A stretch of 64,000 nucleotides of DNA from Nocardia vermiculata NBRC 100427 (GTDB lineage: Bacteria > Actinomycetota > Actinomycetes > Mycobacteriales > Mycobacteriaceae). The position numbers and the translations under genes were made by a program. The notes below the pieces were generated by a model that did no database searches, was not told the DNA's origin, and saw only the letters and a program-made list of their open reading frames with translations. Location: contig NZ_BDCA01000018.1 of NCBI RefSeq assembly GCF_001613265.1, positions 1-64,000 of the forward strand. Direction: 5' to 3'. Positions 52,938-61,788 of the stretch are shown piece after piece; the first letter of the stretch is position 1, and each line of letters starts with the position of its first letter.

Positions 52938-54131
52938 TCACGATGTGGTGAGCAGTAGGGATTGCAGACCCCAGAGCGCGTGACCGGTACGCCACACGAC
53001 CGCGTTCTCGGCATCGGATATCCGTACTTCCGGAAATCTGGAGCGCAATCCGGAAAGGACGGCGGTGATCTCCATCCGGGCCAGATCCGATCCGAGGCAG
53101 TAGTGTTCGGCATAGCCGAATGAAAGATGCGGGCATTTCTTGCGATTCGGGTCGAACCGGGTGGGGTCGTCGAAGATGTCGTCGTCCAGGTTTGCCGCAC
53201 CGATGATCGGCACGATGAACTCACCCGGTTGCAGGACTTGTCCGCAGACCGATACCTCGCTGCGGACCAGCCAGGGGAGCGTCTCACCTCCGCCGAGTGA
53301 GATCAGTCTGAGTAGTTCGTCCAGGTAGCGGTCATCGTCCAGGTAAGCCCCCGTCAGTCGCTCCGGTGATTCGAGCAAGTAGAGAACGACTTTGGGCAAT
53401 ATGACCGCAGTGGTCTCGTAGCCCGCGAAGACCAGGCTCATGCCGAGGACCAACAGATCGGAATCCGAGAGCGGGGTGTTCTCGTCCTGGGAGATAGCGA
53501 TCAATTGTGAGATCAGGTCGGTGCCAGGCTCGCGCCGGCGGGTTTCGATCAACTCGGCCACGTACCGCACCAGCGTGACCAGGGCCCGTTCCGTGGCTGC
53601 CACGTCGACCCCGCCGGAGTCGGCGAATACATTCGCCACCGACGTCCGTAGCGTTTCGCCGTCGGATCCGGGTACGCCGAGCATGTGACACAGCACGGCC
53701 ATCGGAATCCGGTCGCCGAGCGCCGAAACGAAGTCGAAATGTGGAGGCGGGGCAGCCTCGATATCGTCGAGGGCCTGGGACACCAGCCCGGTGATCACAG
53801 GCTCCATCGCGGCATTGAATTCTCGGGACAGAACTCTTCGTAGGATGCGGCGAGCGTGACCGTGTGCTGCTCCCTCGGAACCTCCGATCGATCCGGGCCG
53901 GGCGATGACCGCACGGGTGACGCGTGGTGCGTCGTCGGGGATCGGGATATTTCTAGTGAACGCGTCACTGGAATAGATCCTTCGGATCTCCGCATGGTCG
54001 GCGACGACCCAGCAAGACTTTCCGAACGGGAACTGAGCCTTGGCGATCTTCCGGTCGCCGGTCAACCCCGTGAATGCCGGGTCGATATCGAGGGATCGGT
54101 TGTCCGAACTCGGAAATGTTATCGATGTCAT
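52938..54131 (-). CDS. cytochrome P450 with altered heme-loop glycine
   Basis: 397 residues from ATG. I-helix VFAGYETTAV (236-241) and K-helix DELLRL are canonical. The heme loop reads SFGYAEHYCLG: Cys345 is present but the invariant Gly/Asp position three after the Phe is Ala341. The enzyme is otherwise normal length. It starts 39 bp after the upstream HIT-like gene and precedes the second P450 by 48 bp, on the same strand. Substrate unknown; steroid or terpenoid is suggested by neighbours. Confidence 0.9.
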   Translation of the reverse strand: MTSITFPSSDNRSLDIDPAFTGLTGDRKIAKAQFPFGKSCWVVADHAEIRRIYSSDAFTRNIPIPDDAPRVTRAVIARPGSIGGSEGAAHGHARRILRRVLSREFNAAMEPVITGLVSQALDDIEAAPPPHFDFVSALGDRIPMAVLCHMLGVPGSDGETLRTSVANVFADSGGVDVAATERALVTLVRYVAELIETRRREPGTDLISQLIAISQDENTPLSDSDLLVLGMSLVFAGYETTAVILPKVVLYLLESPERLTGAYLDDDRYLDELLRLISLGGGETLPWLVRSEVSVCGQVLQPGEFIVPIIGAANLDDDIFDDPTRFDPNRKKCPHLSFGYAEHYCLGSDLARMEITAVLSGLRSRFPEVRISDAENAVVWRTGHALWGLQSLLLTTS

Positions 54132-54154
54132 AGATGTGGGCCCTGCTCTCGATG

Positions 54155-54169
54155 TGCGAATTATTCGCA
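54155..54169. other. short palindrome between the HIT-like gene and P450
   Basis: TGCGAA-TTA-TTCGCA on the plus strand, directly after the stop of the upstream gene. It could be a small hairpin that tunes read-through into the P450, or an internal operator. Confidence 0.3.
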
Positions 54170-54170
54170 G

Positions 54171-55367
54171 TTACGACAATTTGTAGGCTCGAAGGTGGGC
54201 GACGGAGTGGACGGCGCACACTACTTGGTGTTGAAAAGTGTCCATAACGCCTTCTTCGTTGGGGGTGGCGAGACCCTGGTTCTTGGTGATCAGAGTCGGA
54301 CCTCGCCCCAATATCTTGGTGGCTGGCGAGGTGGTTATCACCCGGGGCGCGAAATCGAACCAGAAATCATCCGATCCGGGCTCGACAACAAAGTTGAAAG
54401 CACCGCAGGGGCCTTTGGCCAGCCAGGCTTGCGCGGGGCTTCGGAAATCTGCGGAACGCGGATCGGTGCGCGGTGCCGCATCGACCACGTTGATCGCGAG
54501 ATATCGCAATAGATCGACCGATTCTGTCGAAATCCAGGCCGAGTTCCGGTCGATGAAGGCAGCCATTCGCGCAAGGCGTTCCGGCTGCGGACGTGGAATG
54601 TATCGGGAATGTCCGGTGGCGGCCTCCGTGTCACCGGCGGTCAGGGTACGGGACGCTGATTCGTACACCTGGTACAGGTCGCTGAGCAACCCGTGGATCC
54701 CGATGAGCGAGCCCGGCCCTCCCCGGAGGCGCAAGTGACCCGTGCGTGCCTCGACCGGGCCGATCAGGTGCCCGGCCGTGGCGTAGTACCGCGCTCGGTC
54801 ATCGAACACCTTTGTGAATGGCTCGATCAATTCCAGCTGCTCGTAGCAGGTCATTTGGTCCAGGGGTACCGTGCGGCGGGTCGCGTCGCACGGTATGTGG
54901 ATGTGGGTGTGCAGCTGATCCCGGATGGAGTGGAGGCCCGGCATCGAGTCGAACGGGTTGAAACCGTGGGATACGTGGACCGTCACTCCTTTCGAGTCGG
55001 CCAGTGATCTCGCGACGCGAATATGCCAATCGAATACGGATTCGAAATCGGCTGTGTCGAGGTCGAGAAATGAGCGGAGCGTGCGCCCCTCTGCCCCGAT
55101 GTAGATATTGACATCCTGATCGCTCCACGTAATGGATTTTGCGACCACTGCGGCGCTGATTTCGGTCGCTGGAATTCGAGTGGTGGCAAGAACCGGAAGT
55201 AGTTTCATCAGCTTCGGCCACGTTGCGGTATTCGCCTCTTCAGATGTCGGATAGGTTGCCTTGTACCGTCGTGTGTCGACCATGCGAACCTGCGATAGAT
55301 CGACCGCTTCCAGTGCTGTTGCCAGTAATTCGCTCTTGTGTATCAGATGCATTTCGGATCTGTCCAC
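54171..55367 (-). CDS. unknown protein with possible HIT/GalT-like nucleotide-binding motif
   Basis: 398 residues from GTG (GAGGTGATC upstream). I do not recognise the family. Residues 153-159 read HTHIHIP, preceded by HGFNPFDSMPGLHSIRD, the arrangement (N...S-x-x-x-HxHxHxxP) seen in histidine-triad and GalT-like nucleotidyltransferases, where the middle histidine is catalytic. The N-terminal part (~40-120) has mixed beta/alpha with RTLRSFLDLD; the C-terminal part includes LLRYLAINVVDAAPRTD and a closing Phe-rich segment. No membrane segment. It is the first gene of the leftward P450/radical SAM operon and is divergent from the CAR gene. Assignment is tentative. Confidence 0.6.
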   Translation of the reverse strand: MDRSEMHLIHKSELLATALEAVDLSQVRMVDTRRYKATYPTSEEANTATWPKLMKLLPVLATTRIPATEISAAVVAKSITWSDQDVNIYIGAEGRTLRSFLDLDTADFESVFDWHIRVARSLADSKGVTVHVSHGFNPFDSMPGLHSIRDQLHTHIHIPCDATRRTVPLDQMTCYEQLELIEPFTKVFDDRARYYATAGHLIGPVEARTGHLRLRGGPGSLIGIHGLLSDLYQVYESASRTLTAGDTEAATGHSRYIPRPQPERLARMAAFIDRNSAWISTESVDLLRYLAINVVDAAPRTDPRSADFRSPAQAWLAKGPCGAFNFVVEPGSDDFWFDFAPRVITTSPATKILGRGPTLITKNQGLATPNEEGVMDTFQHQVVCAVHSVAHLRAYKLS

Positions 55368-55431
55368 CGATCACCTCGGGGGTCAAGCTTTTTCACGGTA
55401 GAGGCCGCCGGATCCGGTCGGCCAGGGTCGA

Positions 55432-55446
55432 TTCCGCAGAGCGGAA
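55432..55446. promoter_or_regulatory. palindrome in the divergent HIT-like/CAR promoter region
   Basis: TTCCGC-AGA-GCGGAA, perfect 6-bp arms, in the centre of the 172-bp region between the two divergent arms of the cluster. It is well positioned for coordinate control of both. Confidence 0.4.
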
Positions 55447-55539
55447 GCGGGTGTCGAAATTCGGATCGGAATCGTGAGTATGGATAAGAGTCGGCGCCTC
55501 GTGCCTACACAGTCGAAACGTGAAGTAGGAGATTGATTG

Positions 55540-58500
55540 ATGTCGAGCGACCCTCGGGAAGATGCGGTAGCGAGGCGGATGATGGAGGTCTACTCCGGTG
55601 ATCCCGAGGTGCGGGCCGCGATGGCTGTCGAGTCGGTCAGTGCCGAGATCCGCCGGCCCGGGCTGCATCTGGCCGAGGTCGTAGAGACGGTGATGTCCAG
55701 CTACGCCGAGCGACCTGCGCTCGGTCGCCGGGCGTTCGAGTACACCGTGGACCCGGCGACAGGCCGGTGTGCGGCACACTTACTACCTCGCTTCGACACC
55801 ATTACCTACGGCGAACTCTGGGAACGCGTCCGCGCGATCGCCGGCGCATGGCATCACGACCCGGAAATAGCATTGGTGCCGGGCGATTTCGTCGCGATCG
55901 TCGGCTTTACCAGCAGTGACTACGTGGCCTTGGACCTGGCGTGCATCTATCTGGGCGCCGTCGTGGCGCCGCTGCCGGCGACCGCGGGAGCTGAAGAACT
56001 TCGCGGTTATCTCGCCGAGATAGAGCCGCGAATTCTGGCGGTAACACCCGACTTGCTGGAAACAGCGGTGGCGGCAATCGGCGACGGGCTCTCGAAGTCG
56101 GTACGGCTCATCGTATTCGATCGCTGTCCCGGTGACGATGCTGAGCGAGAGCGGATCGAATCCGCCGCCTCGATGCTGGACAACGGAAAAATCCTAGACA
56201 CGCTTGAAGATGTGGTCGAACGTGGGGCCCGATACCCGGTGCCTGCGATGTTTTCCCACTCCGACAGCGACGACCCGCTGGCATTGCTCATCTACACTTC
56301 GGGCAGCACCGGGAGCCCCAAGGGTGCGCTGTACACGGAGCGGCTGTGCTTACGTGCCTGGCTCGTCGGGCCCGGTGCCGGGGCGGCCATCACGGTGAAC
56401 TACATGCCGCTGAGCCATATCGGCGGCCGGATGACGCTGTTCGGAGTGCTGGCACGGGGCGGGACCAATTACTTCACTGCGGCGAGCGATCTGTCACAGA
56501 TCTTCGACGACATCGCGCTGGTGAGACCCACCGAGCTGACTCTGGTACCGAGGCTGTGCGATATGGCGCTACAGACCTATCACAACGAACTGAACCGCCG
56601 TTCAGCCGAGGAGATCGACGTATCCCGCCTGGAAGCGGAAGTCCGTGAGAACCTGCGCGACAAGTTCTTCGGCGGCAGATTGCTCATCGCTGGATTCGGC
56701 AGCGCGCCGCTGGCCGGACAGATGCGCACGTTCATCGAATCCGTCCTGGAGGTACCGCTGCGAGACGGCTACGGGTCGACCGAAGCGGGTGGGGGGATCG
56801 TGCTCGACAACCAGGTTCAGCGCCCGCCGGTGATCGATTACATGTTGGCGGACGTCCCGGAGCTCGGCTACTTCTCGACCGATCGGCCCTATCCACGTGG
56901 CGAGCTCCTGGTGAAGTCGAGCACGCAGATCCCCGGGTACTTCAAGCGGCCGGACCTCAGCGCCACAATGATCGATTCCGACGGCTATTACCACACCGGC
57001 GATGTGATGGCGCAGATCGGGCCGGACCGGTTGACCTACATCGACCGGCGCAGCAATGTGGTGAAACTGTCTCAGGGGGAATTCGTCACGATCGCTCGGG
57101 TCGAGGCGGTACTCGCGACCGCGCGGTGGGTCCGGCAGATCTTCGTATACGGCAGTAGTGAGCGTGCCTACCTGCTCGCCGTCGTGGTGCCGACCGGGTC
57201 GGCGCTGCGCGAATATTGCGATCCGGCCGAGTTGAAGGAGGCCGTGACGAAGTCGTTGCGTACCGCCGCGGCCGTCGCCGACCTGCGTCCGTACGAGATC
57301 CCACGCGATGTCTTGATCGAAACCGAACCGTTCGCAGTAGCCAACGCACTGCTGTCTGGACTGGGGAAATTACTGCGTCCCGAACTGGTTCGGCGCTACG
57401 GCGCCTCGCTCCAGCAGATGTACGCCGACCTCGAGCACGCCGAGCGGCAAGCTTTGCGTTCGATACAAGCGCAAGTCCGTTTTCGGCCGGTGCGTGAGAT
57501 CGTCGGTCGTGTCGCGTCTGCTCTGCTCGGATCGCCGGCCGCAACATTGCGAGGAGACGTCCGCTTCGTGGAGATGGGCGGTGATTCGCTCACAGCTGTA
57601 GCTCTGTCGAAACAGCTCGGCGAACTGTACGGCGTCGACGTACCGGTGGCCTTGGTGATCGACCCCACGATCGACCTCGATCGGCTGTCCGACTACGTAC
57701 AGAGGCAGCGTTCTTCGAACGATATGCACGGGCCCCGGTTCGAATCCGTACACGGATCACCAGCGGATGTGCGGGCCGCGGACCTGGTCTTGGACCAATT
57801 CATCGCCCCCGCAGCCCTGGGCGCCGCCGAATCGGCGGCGCCGCCGACCGCCGCGCCACACGTGGTGTTGTTGACCGGAGCCACCGGATTCCTCGGCCGA
57901 TTTCTCTGTTTGGAATGGTTATCTCGGCTCCAGCGCGACGGCGGGACGCTGATCTGCCTGGTGCGGGGAGACGATGCGGAGCATGCCCGGGTTCGGTTGG
58001 AATCGGCCTTCGAGTCGACTCCCCCTCTCGCCGAACAATTCCGCAAGCTGTCCGTCGACCGGCTCGAGGTGGTGGCCGGTGACGTGACGGCGCGGGAGCT
58101 GGGCCTGCCACCGCGGATCTGGGACGAACTCGCATGCCGGGTCGATTCGGTCGTGCACGCGGCAGCGCTGGTCAATCATGTACTGCCCTATGAGGACTTG
58201 TTCGGTCCCAACACCGTGGGGACCGCGGAGCTGATCCGGTTCGCGATCACCTCTCGACGCAAACGGTTCAGCTACGTGTCCACAGTCGGTGTGGCGGCCG
58301 TTGCCGGATCGACAGTGTTCGACGAGGACAGTGATGTGCGGCAGTGGAACCCGGCTCCGGACGATCGCGCGAACTACGCCACGGGCTACAGCACGAGTAA
58401 GTGGGCCGGGGAAGTCTTGTTGCGCGACGCGCACGACCGATACGGGTTACCGGTCACCGTGTTCCGGTCGGCCATGATCCTGGCGCATCGCCACTATCCC

Positions 58501-59040
58501 GGACAGGTGAACGTGAGTGATCGTTTCACCCGGTTGCTCCATGGCGTGCTGACGACGGGGCTGGCGCCCGCGACGTTCTACTCGACGAGGCCGGGATCTG
58601 TCCGGGCGCACTACGACGGGCTGCCCGTGGATTTCGTTGCCGAGGCAATGGTGACGCTCGCGCGGAAGGCCCAGGGTGATTTCCGGACCTATCACGTGGT
58701 CAATCCACACGACGACGGCATCGACCTGGACTCGTTCGTCGACTGGATGATCGACGCCGGTTTCCGCATCACTCGCATCGACGATTACGCGGTGTGGGTC
58801 GAGCGAGTTGCTGTCGTACTGTCGGGGCTCAGCGGGGAACACCGGCAGAACTCACTGTTGCCGCTGCTCGACTCGTATCGAAACCCGGAGACTCCCGTCG
58901 CCGGGTCCGCGCTGCCGGCCACCGCCTTCGTTGCGGGCGTTCGTGCCCAGCGAATCGGCGACCATGGCGAAATTCCACGGATCACACCAGATCTCATTCT
59001 CGAGTACGCCGATGACCTACGTCGGCGTGCGCTCCTGTGA
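55540..59040 (+). CDS. car: carboxylic acid reductase (A-PCP-reductase)
   Basis: 1166 residues from ATG, with AGGAG 6 nt upstream. Adenylation domain (~40-640): P-loop LIYTSGSTGSPKG (~249-262), YGSTEAGGG, YHTGDV. Carrier domain with GGDSLTAV, phosphopantetheinyl Ser683. NADPH reductase domain (~770-1160): TGATGFLGRFL (~779) and Tyr950-xxx-Lys954 in GYSTSKWAGE. Length and order match Nocardia/Mycobacterium CARs, which reduce acids to aldehydes with ATP and NADPH. It requires a phosphopantetheinyl transferase not encoded here. In this cluster it probably makes an aldehyde on the product scaffold. Divergent from the HIT-like gene, it leads the rightward arm. Confidence 0.94.
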   Translation: MSSDPREDAVARRMMEVYSGDPEVRAAMAVESVSAEIRRPGLHLAEVVETVMSSYAERPALGRRAFEYTVDPATGRCAAHLLPRFDTITYGELWERVRAIAGAWHHDPEIALVPGDFVAIVGFTSSDYVALDLACIYLGAVVAPLPATAGAEELRGYLAEIEPRILAVTPDLLETAVAAIGDGLSKSVRLIVFDRCPGDDAERERIESAASMLDNGKILDTLEDVVERGARYPVPAMFSHSDSDDPLALLIYTSGSTGSPKGALYTERLCLRAWLVGPGAGAAITVNYMPLSHIGGRMTLFGVLARGGTNYFTAASDLSQIFDDIALVRPTELTLVPRLCDMALQTYHNELNRRSAEEIDVSRLEAEVRENLRDKFFGGRLLIAGFGSAPLAGQMRTFIESVLEVPLRDGYGSTEAGGGIVLDNQVQRPPVIDYMLADVPELGYFSTDRPYPRGELLVKSSTQIPGYFKRPDLSATMIDSDGYYHTGDVMAQIGPDRLTYIDRRSNVVKLSQGEFVTIARVEAVLATARWVRQIFVYGSSERAYLLAVVVPTGSALREYCDPAELKEAVTKSLRTAAAVADLRPYEIPRDVLIETEPFAVANALLSGLGKLLRPELVRRYGASLQQMYADLEHAERQALRSIQAQVRFRPVREIVGRVASALLGSPAATLRGDVRFVEMGGDSLTAVALSKQLGELYGVDVPVALVIDPTIDLDRLSDYVQRQRSSNDMHGPRFESVHGSPADVRAADLVLDQFIAPAALGAAESAAPPTAAPHVVLLTGATGFLGRFLCLEWLSRLQRDGGTLICLVRGDDAEHARVRLESAFESTPPLAEQFRKLSVDRLEVVAGDVTARELGLPPRIWDELACRVDSVVHAAALVNHVLPYEDLFGPNTVGTAELIRFAITSRRKRFSYVSTVGVAAVAGSTVFDEDSDVRQWNPAPDDRANYATGYSTSKWAGEVLLRDAHDRYGLPVTVFRSAMILAHRHYPGQVNVSDRFTRLLHGVLTTGLAPATFYSTRPGSVRAHYDGLPVDFVAEAMVTLARKAQGDFRTYHVVNPHDDGIDLDSFVDWMIDAGFRITRIDDYAVWVERVAVVLSGLSGEHRQNSLLPLLDSYRNPETPVAGSALPATAFVAGVRAQRIGDHGEIPRITPDLILEYADDLRRRALL

Positions 59041-59064
59041 GCTACCGGAAAGGAACTGCACGAG

Positions 59065-59433
59065 ATGCCCACTGAACTGGAGATGAAGGACGTACTCCGT
59101 CGCTACCTGGATAGTTTCAATGCCGGCGATGTCGACGGCATCCTCGCATTGTTCGCCCCTGATGCCGTGGTGGAGGATCCGTACGGAAACGAGCCCGTCG
59201 TCGGTCTCGACGACTTGCGCAAGTTCTATGAATTCGCGATGACATTCGAATCGAAACTGACTCTGGATGCGCCTGTCCGAGCCTCGCACGGATCCGCCGC
59301 CGCGATGGCTCTGACGAGCACGAGTGAGGTGATCACGATCGGCGCCATCAGCGTGATGGAGTTCGACTCCGACGGCCGGGTCACTTCGATCAAGGCGTAT
59401 TGGGGCACAACGGATAACGACGCCGAGCAGTGA
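59065..59433 (+). CDS. ketosteroid isomerase-like protein
   Basis: 122 residues, 24 bp after the CAR stop (AAAGGA upstream), so likely co-transcribed. The NTF2-fold sequence is unusually close to classic bacterial delta-5-3-ketosteroid isomerases: RRYLDSFNAGDVDGI carries the Tyr14 equivalent at the same number, VVEDPYG carries the proton-shuttling Asp38 equivalent, and the EFDSDGRVTSIKAYWG end is shared. The oxyanion-hole Asp (99 or 103 in characterised enzymes) is Ser96 here. It should still bind steroid-like enones; the replaced residue may alter rate or specificity. Confidence 0.85.
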   Translation: MPTELEMKDVLRRYLDSFNAGDVDGILALFAPDAVVEDPYGNEPVVGLDDLRKFYEFAMTFESKLTLDAPVRASHGSAAAMALTSTSEVITIGAISVMEFDSDGRVTSIKAYWGTTDNDAEQ

Positions 59434-59438
59434 CGGCG

Positions 59439-59480
59439 GTGCCGGTGCGGTTCAGGGTTCTCGCCGAACCGCACCGGCAC
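59439..59480. terminator. perfect 15-bp hairpin between KSI and KstD genes
   Basis: GTGCCGGTGCGGTTC (59439-59453) and GAACCGCACCGGCAC (59466-59480) are fully complementary around 12 nt, 5 bp after the KSI stop. It serves both converging transcripts. Confidence 0.8.
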
Positions 59481-59502
59481 GAACCGGGACCGAAGCGCGG
59501 GG

Positions 59503-61224
59503 TCAGCGTGCGGCGACGGCGCTGCGCCGGCCCGCTCGTTCGGCGATATCGAGGGACGCGAGATAGCCGAAGACCATGGCCGGTCCGATGGTCGCGCCGG
59601 GCCCGGCGTAGGTGTGCCCCATGACCGGTGTGCTGGTGTTGCCCGCGGCGTAGAGTCCCTCGATCACCGAGCCGTCGGTGCGCAGTGCGCGCCCCGACGA
59701 GTCGATGGTGACCCCGCCCTTGGTGCCGAGATCGCCGGGAACCATCTTCGCCGCGTAGAATGGACCATCGGTGATCTCACCGAGGCTCGGGTTGGGTTTG
59801 TTGGTGATGTCACCGTAGTAGTGATCGTACGAGCTTGTACCGCGGCCGAAGTCAGCATCGGTGCCGGAGCGGGCGAAGCCGTTGAATCGGGCGATCGTCG
59901 CAGCGAGCCGGTCACCGGGAACCCCCATCTTCGCGGCGAGCTCCTCGATGGTGGAAGCGCGTACGACCGTGCCGCTCTCGAGCCAGCTCTTGGGAAGCGG
60001 GCTGCGTGGCGGAACCGCGCAGAACATGTAGCGGTTCAAGTACTTCTGGTCGAACACCAGCCACGCCGGAATATTCTCGCCCGGTCCTTCACCCTGACCG
60101 TTCTCGCCTCCGTACATCCGATGAACGGCCTCGACGTAGGGCAGTGATTCGTTCATGAAGCGTTCGGCACGCTCGTTGACGATGATGCTGCGCGGCAGCG
60201 AGCGCTCGGAGAGCGCGAACCACGGCCCCCTGGGGAATGGGATCGTGGGCCCCCACCAGGCGTCCTCCATGAAGCCGATTCCCGCCCCGATCTCGAGTGC
60301 GGCGTTGATGCCGTCACCGGTGTTCGTTGCCGCTCCGGTGGTCCAGTCCGATCCGATGGGGGCGCGCTGATACTGCTGTCGCATCTCGGCGTTGTGGTCG
60401 AAACCACCGCAGGCGAGCACGACACCGTGTTCGGCGTGCCAGATCTGCGACTCACCGTCGACCTCGACGCGTACGCCGGTCACCCGATCTTCGGCTGTCA
60501 CCAGTCCGACCAGCGGGGTACCGAGCTCGAGTCGGACTCCGGCAGCTCGCAGGCCGAGCATCATCTGTCCCATCAGCGAAGCACCGAAACCCAGCAGCCG
60601 CTGTCGGCGAATTCGGGCGAGCAGTAGCCGTGCCGCGACCCGGGAAGCCTTGACCGGCCCCCGCCAGTGCCGCAGTCCGGTGCTCAGCCAGCGGTACTCG
60701 GCCTGTTTGATGACCACGTTCATCGGGTTCTTGTTGTACGGAGGGTGCAACGTCGCCAGGTCTGCGCCGAGTTTGTTGCCGTCGAACGGCTTCGGTTCGC
60801 AGGAGCGCCCGGTGGACCGGCCGCCCGGGGCCTCCGGATAGTAGTCGGAGTAGTCACGCACCCACTCCAGACGCAGCGGTGTGTTCTCGAGGATGAAGTC
60901 GAGGGCCTCGCTGCCACGGTTCAGATACTGGTCGATCAATGCGGGATCGACGTCGGTGCCGACGATCGAACGAACGTACTCGCGTGCCGCGTCAGGGGTG
61001 TCGGCCGGTGCCTCACGCCGCAGCACTGAATTTCCGGGAATCCAGACGCCGCCGCCCGACCGGGAGGACGAACCGCCCCAATACCGAGATTTCTCGACGA
61101 TTACGGTGTTCAGGCCGTGCCGGGCCGCTGTGATGGCCGCGCTCATGCCTGCCGCTCCCGAACCTACAACGATGACGTCGAACGTCTTCGCGGGCTCCGA
61201 TGGCATCTCGTCAGAGTCGTTCAC
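59503..61224 (-). CDS. kstD: 3-ketosteroid delta-1-dehydrogenase-like flavoprotein
   Basis: 573 residues from GTG (VNDSDEMPS), with GGAGGG 5 nt upstream; a GTG five codons earlier is the alternative. FAD dinucleotide-binding GSGAAG (21-26), the GGSSSRSGGGVWIP segment, and the C-terminal GHTYAGPGATIGPAM with Tyr539 and Gly543 match the catalytic Tyr/Gly pair of KstD. A DYYPEAPGG Tyr and NRYMFC Tyr match the other catalytic tyrosines. It introduces the 1,2 double bond into 3-ketosteroids. An exact KstR-type operator lies 60 bp upstream. It is convergent with the KSI gene. Confidence 0.9.
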   Translation of the reverse strand: MNDSDEMPSEPAKTFDVIVVGSGAAGMSAAITAARHGLNTVIVEKSRYWGGSSSRSGGGVWIPGNSVLRREAPADTPDAAREYVRSIVGTDVDPALIDQYLNRGSEALDFILENTPLRLEWVRDYSDYYPEAPGGRSTGRSCEPKPFDGNKLGADLATLHPPYNKNPMNVVIKQAEYRWLSTGLRHWRGPVKASRVAARLLLARIRRQRLLGFGASLMGQMMLGLRAAGVRLELGTPLVGLVTAEDRVTGVRVEVDGESQIWHAEHGVVLACGGFDHNAEMRQQYQRAPIGSDWTTGAATNTGDGINAALEIGAGIGFMEDAWWGPTIPFPRGPWFALSERSLPRSIIVNERAERFMNESLPYVEAVHRMYGGENGQGEGPGENIPAWLVFDQKYLNRYMFCAVPPRSPLPKSWLESGTVVRASTIEELAAKMGVPGDRLAATIARFNGFARSGTDADFGRGTSSYDHYYGDITNKPNPSLGEITDGPFYAAKMVPGDLGTKGGVTIDSSGRALRTDGSVIEGLYAAGNTSTPVMGHTYAGPGATIGPAMVFGYLASLDIAERAGRRSAVAAR

Positions 61225-61283
61225 TGATTCCCTCCACACAACTCACGGGTGGCCCCCTCCGAGGGCACGCTACCCTATGTTTC

Positions 61284-61297
61284 TAGAACACGTTACA
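61284..61297. promoter_or_regulatory. KstR-type operator upstream of kstD
   Basis: TAGAACACGTTACA matches the KstR consensus TNNAACNNGTTNNA at every specified base. It is 60 bp upstream of the kstD start. KstR is a TetR-type repressor of cholesterol catabolism in mycobacteria, Rhodococcus and Nocardia; its gene is not in this window. Confidence 0.6.
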
Positions 61298-61625
61298 TTT
61301 TTGTTCGGCCGCTGTCCTGCTCAGATTGCCGGGGCGTTGCCTCTCTGTGGACCTCTCGAATGTAGTCATGTCGGCGGTCGGCCGGGGCGTGACGGCCGAT
61401 GGATGCGTCGTCGCGTATGGCTCGAGGTTTTGCCGAAATGTCGCTGGTCGCAGGTGAATTCGTCGGATGTGCAGACGGCGAACCGCTGCGATGAGTACTA
61501 TTGGTCACGGGCAGTCCGATGTCAATCCTGTTCGAGGGGGGTTTGCTCCGACGTGGTGGCGACCTTTGCGCAATCCTGCAACGGTGTGAAAGCCGCTAGC
61601 GACTCGTCCGATACGGCGCGAGTAT

Positions 61626-61639
61626 TGCTACTTGTTCTA
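61626..61639. promoter_or_regulatory. second, degenerate KstR-like site upstream of the IclR gene
   Basis: TGCTACTTGTTCTA fits TNNAACNNGTTNNA except one base (TAC for AAC). Its reverse strand reads CTAGAACAAGTAGCA, sharing 12 of 15 positions with the kstD site. It lies about 150 bp before the IclR start. Confidence 0.35.
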
Positions 61640-61788
61640 GGTGATGCTAAGTCTTGATCGGGGAGTAGCCGGTTGGGCTGGAGTGCCACGGTCGGTGCTC
61701 GCGCACGATGTACCGGGTGGGGCCCATTCATGCAGTACGAAACGCCGTGGCGCAGCATGGTGCGCCGGCGAGTACCGGGAGGTAGTCG

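Larger units (their letters stand above)
61225..61788. promoter_or_regulatory. divergent kstD/IclR regulatory region
   Basis: These 564 bp contain no credible gene; short frames on both strands lack codon bias and ribosome sites. The region is less GC-rich than its flanks and contains the two related operator-like sites described separately. Confidence 0.5.
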
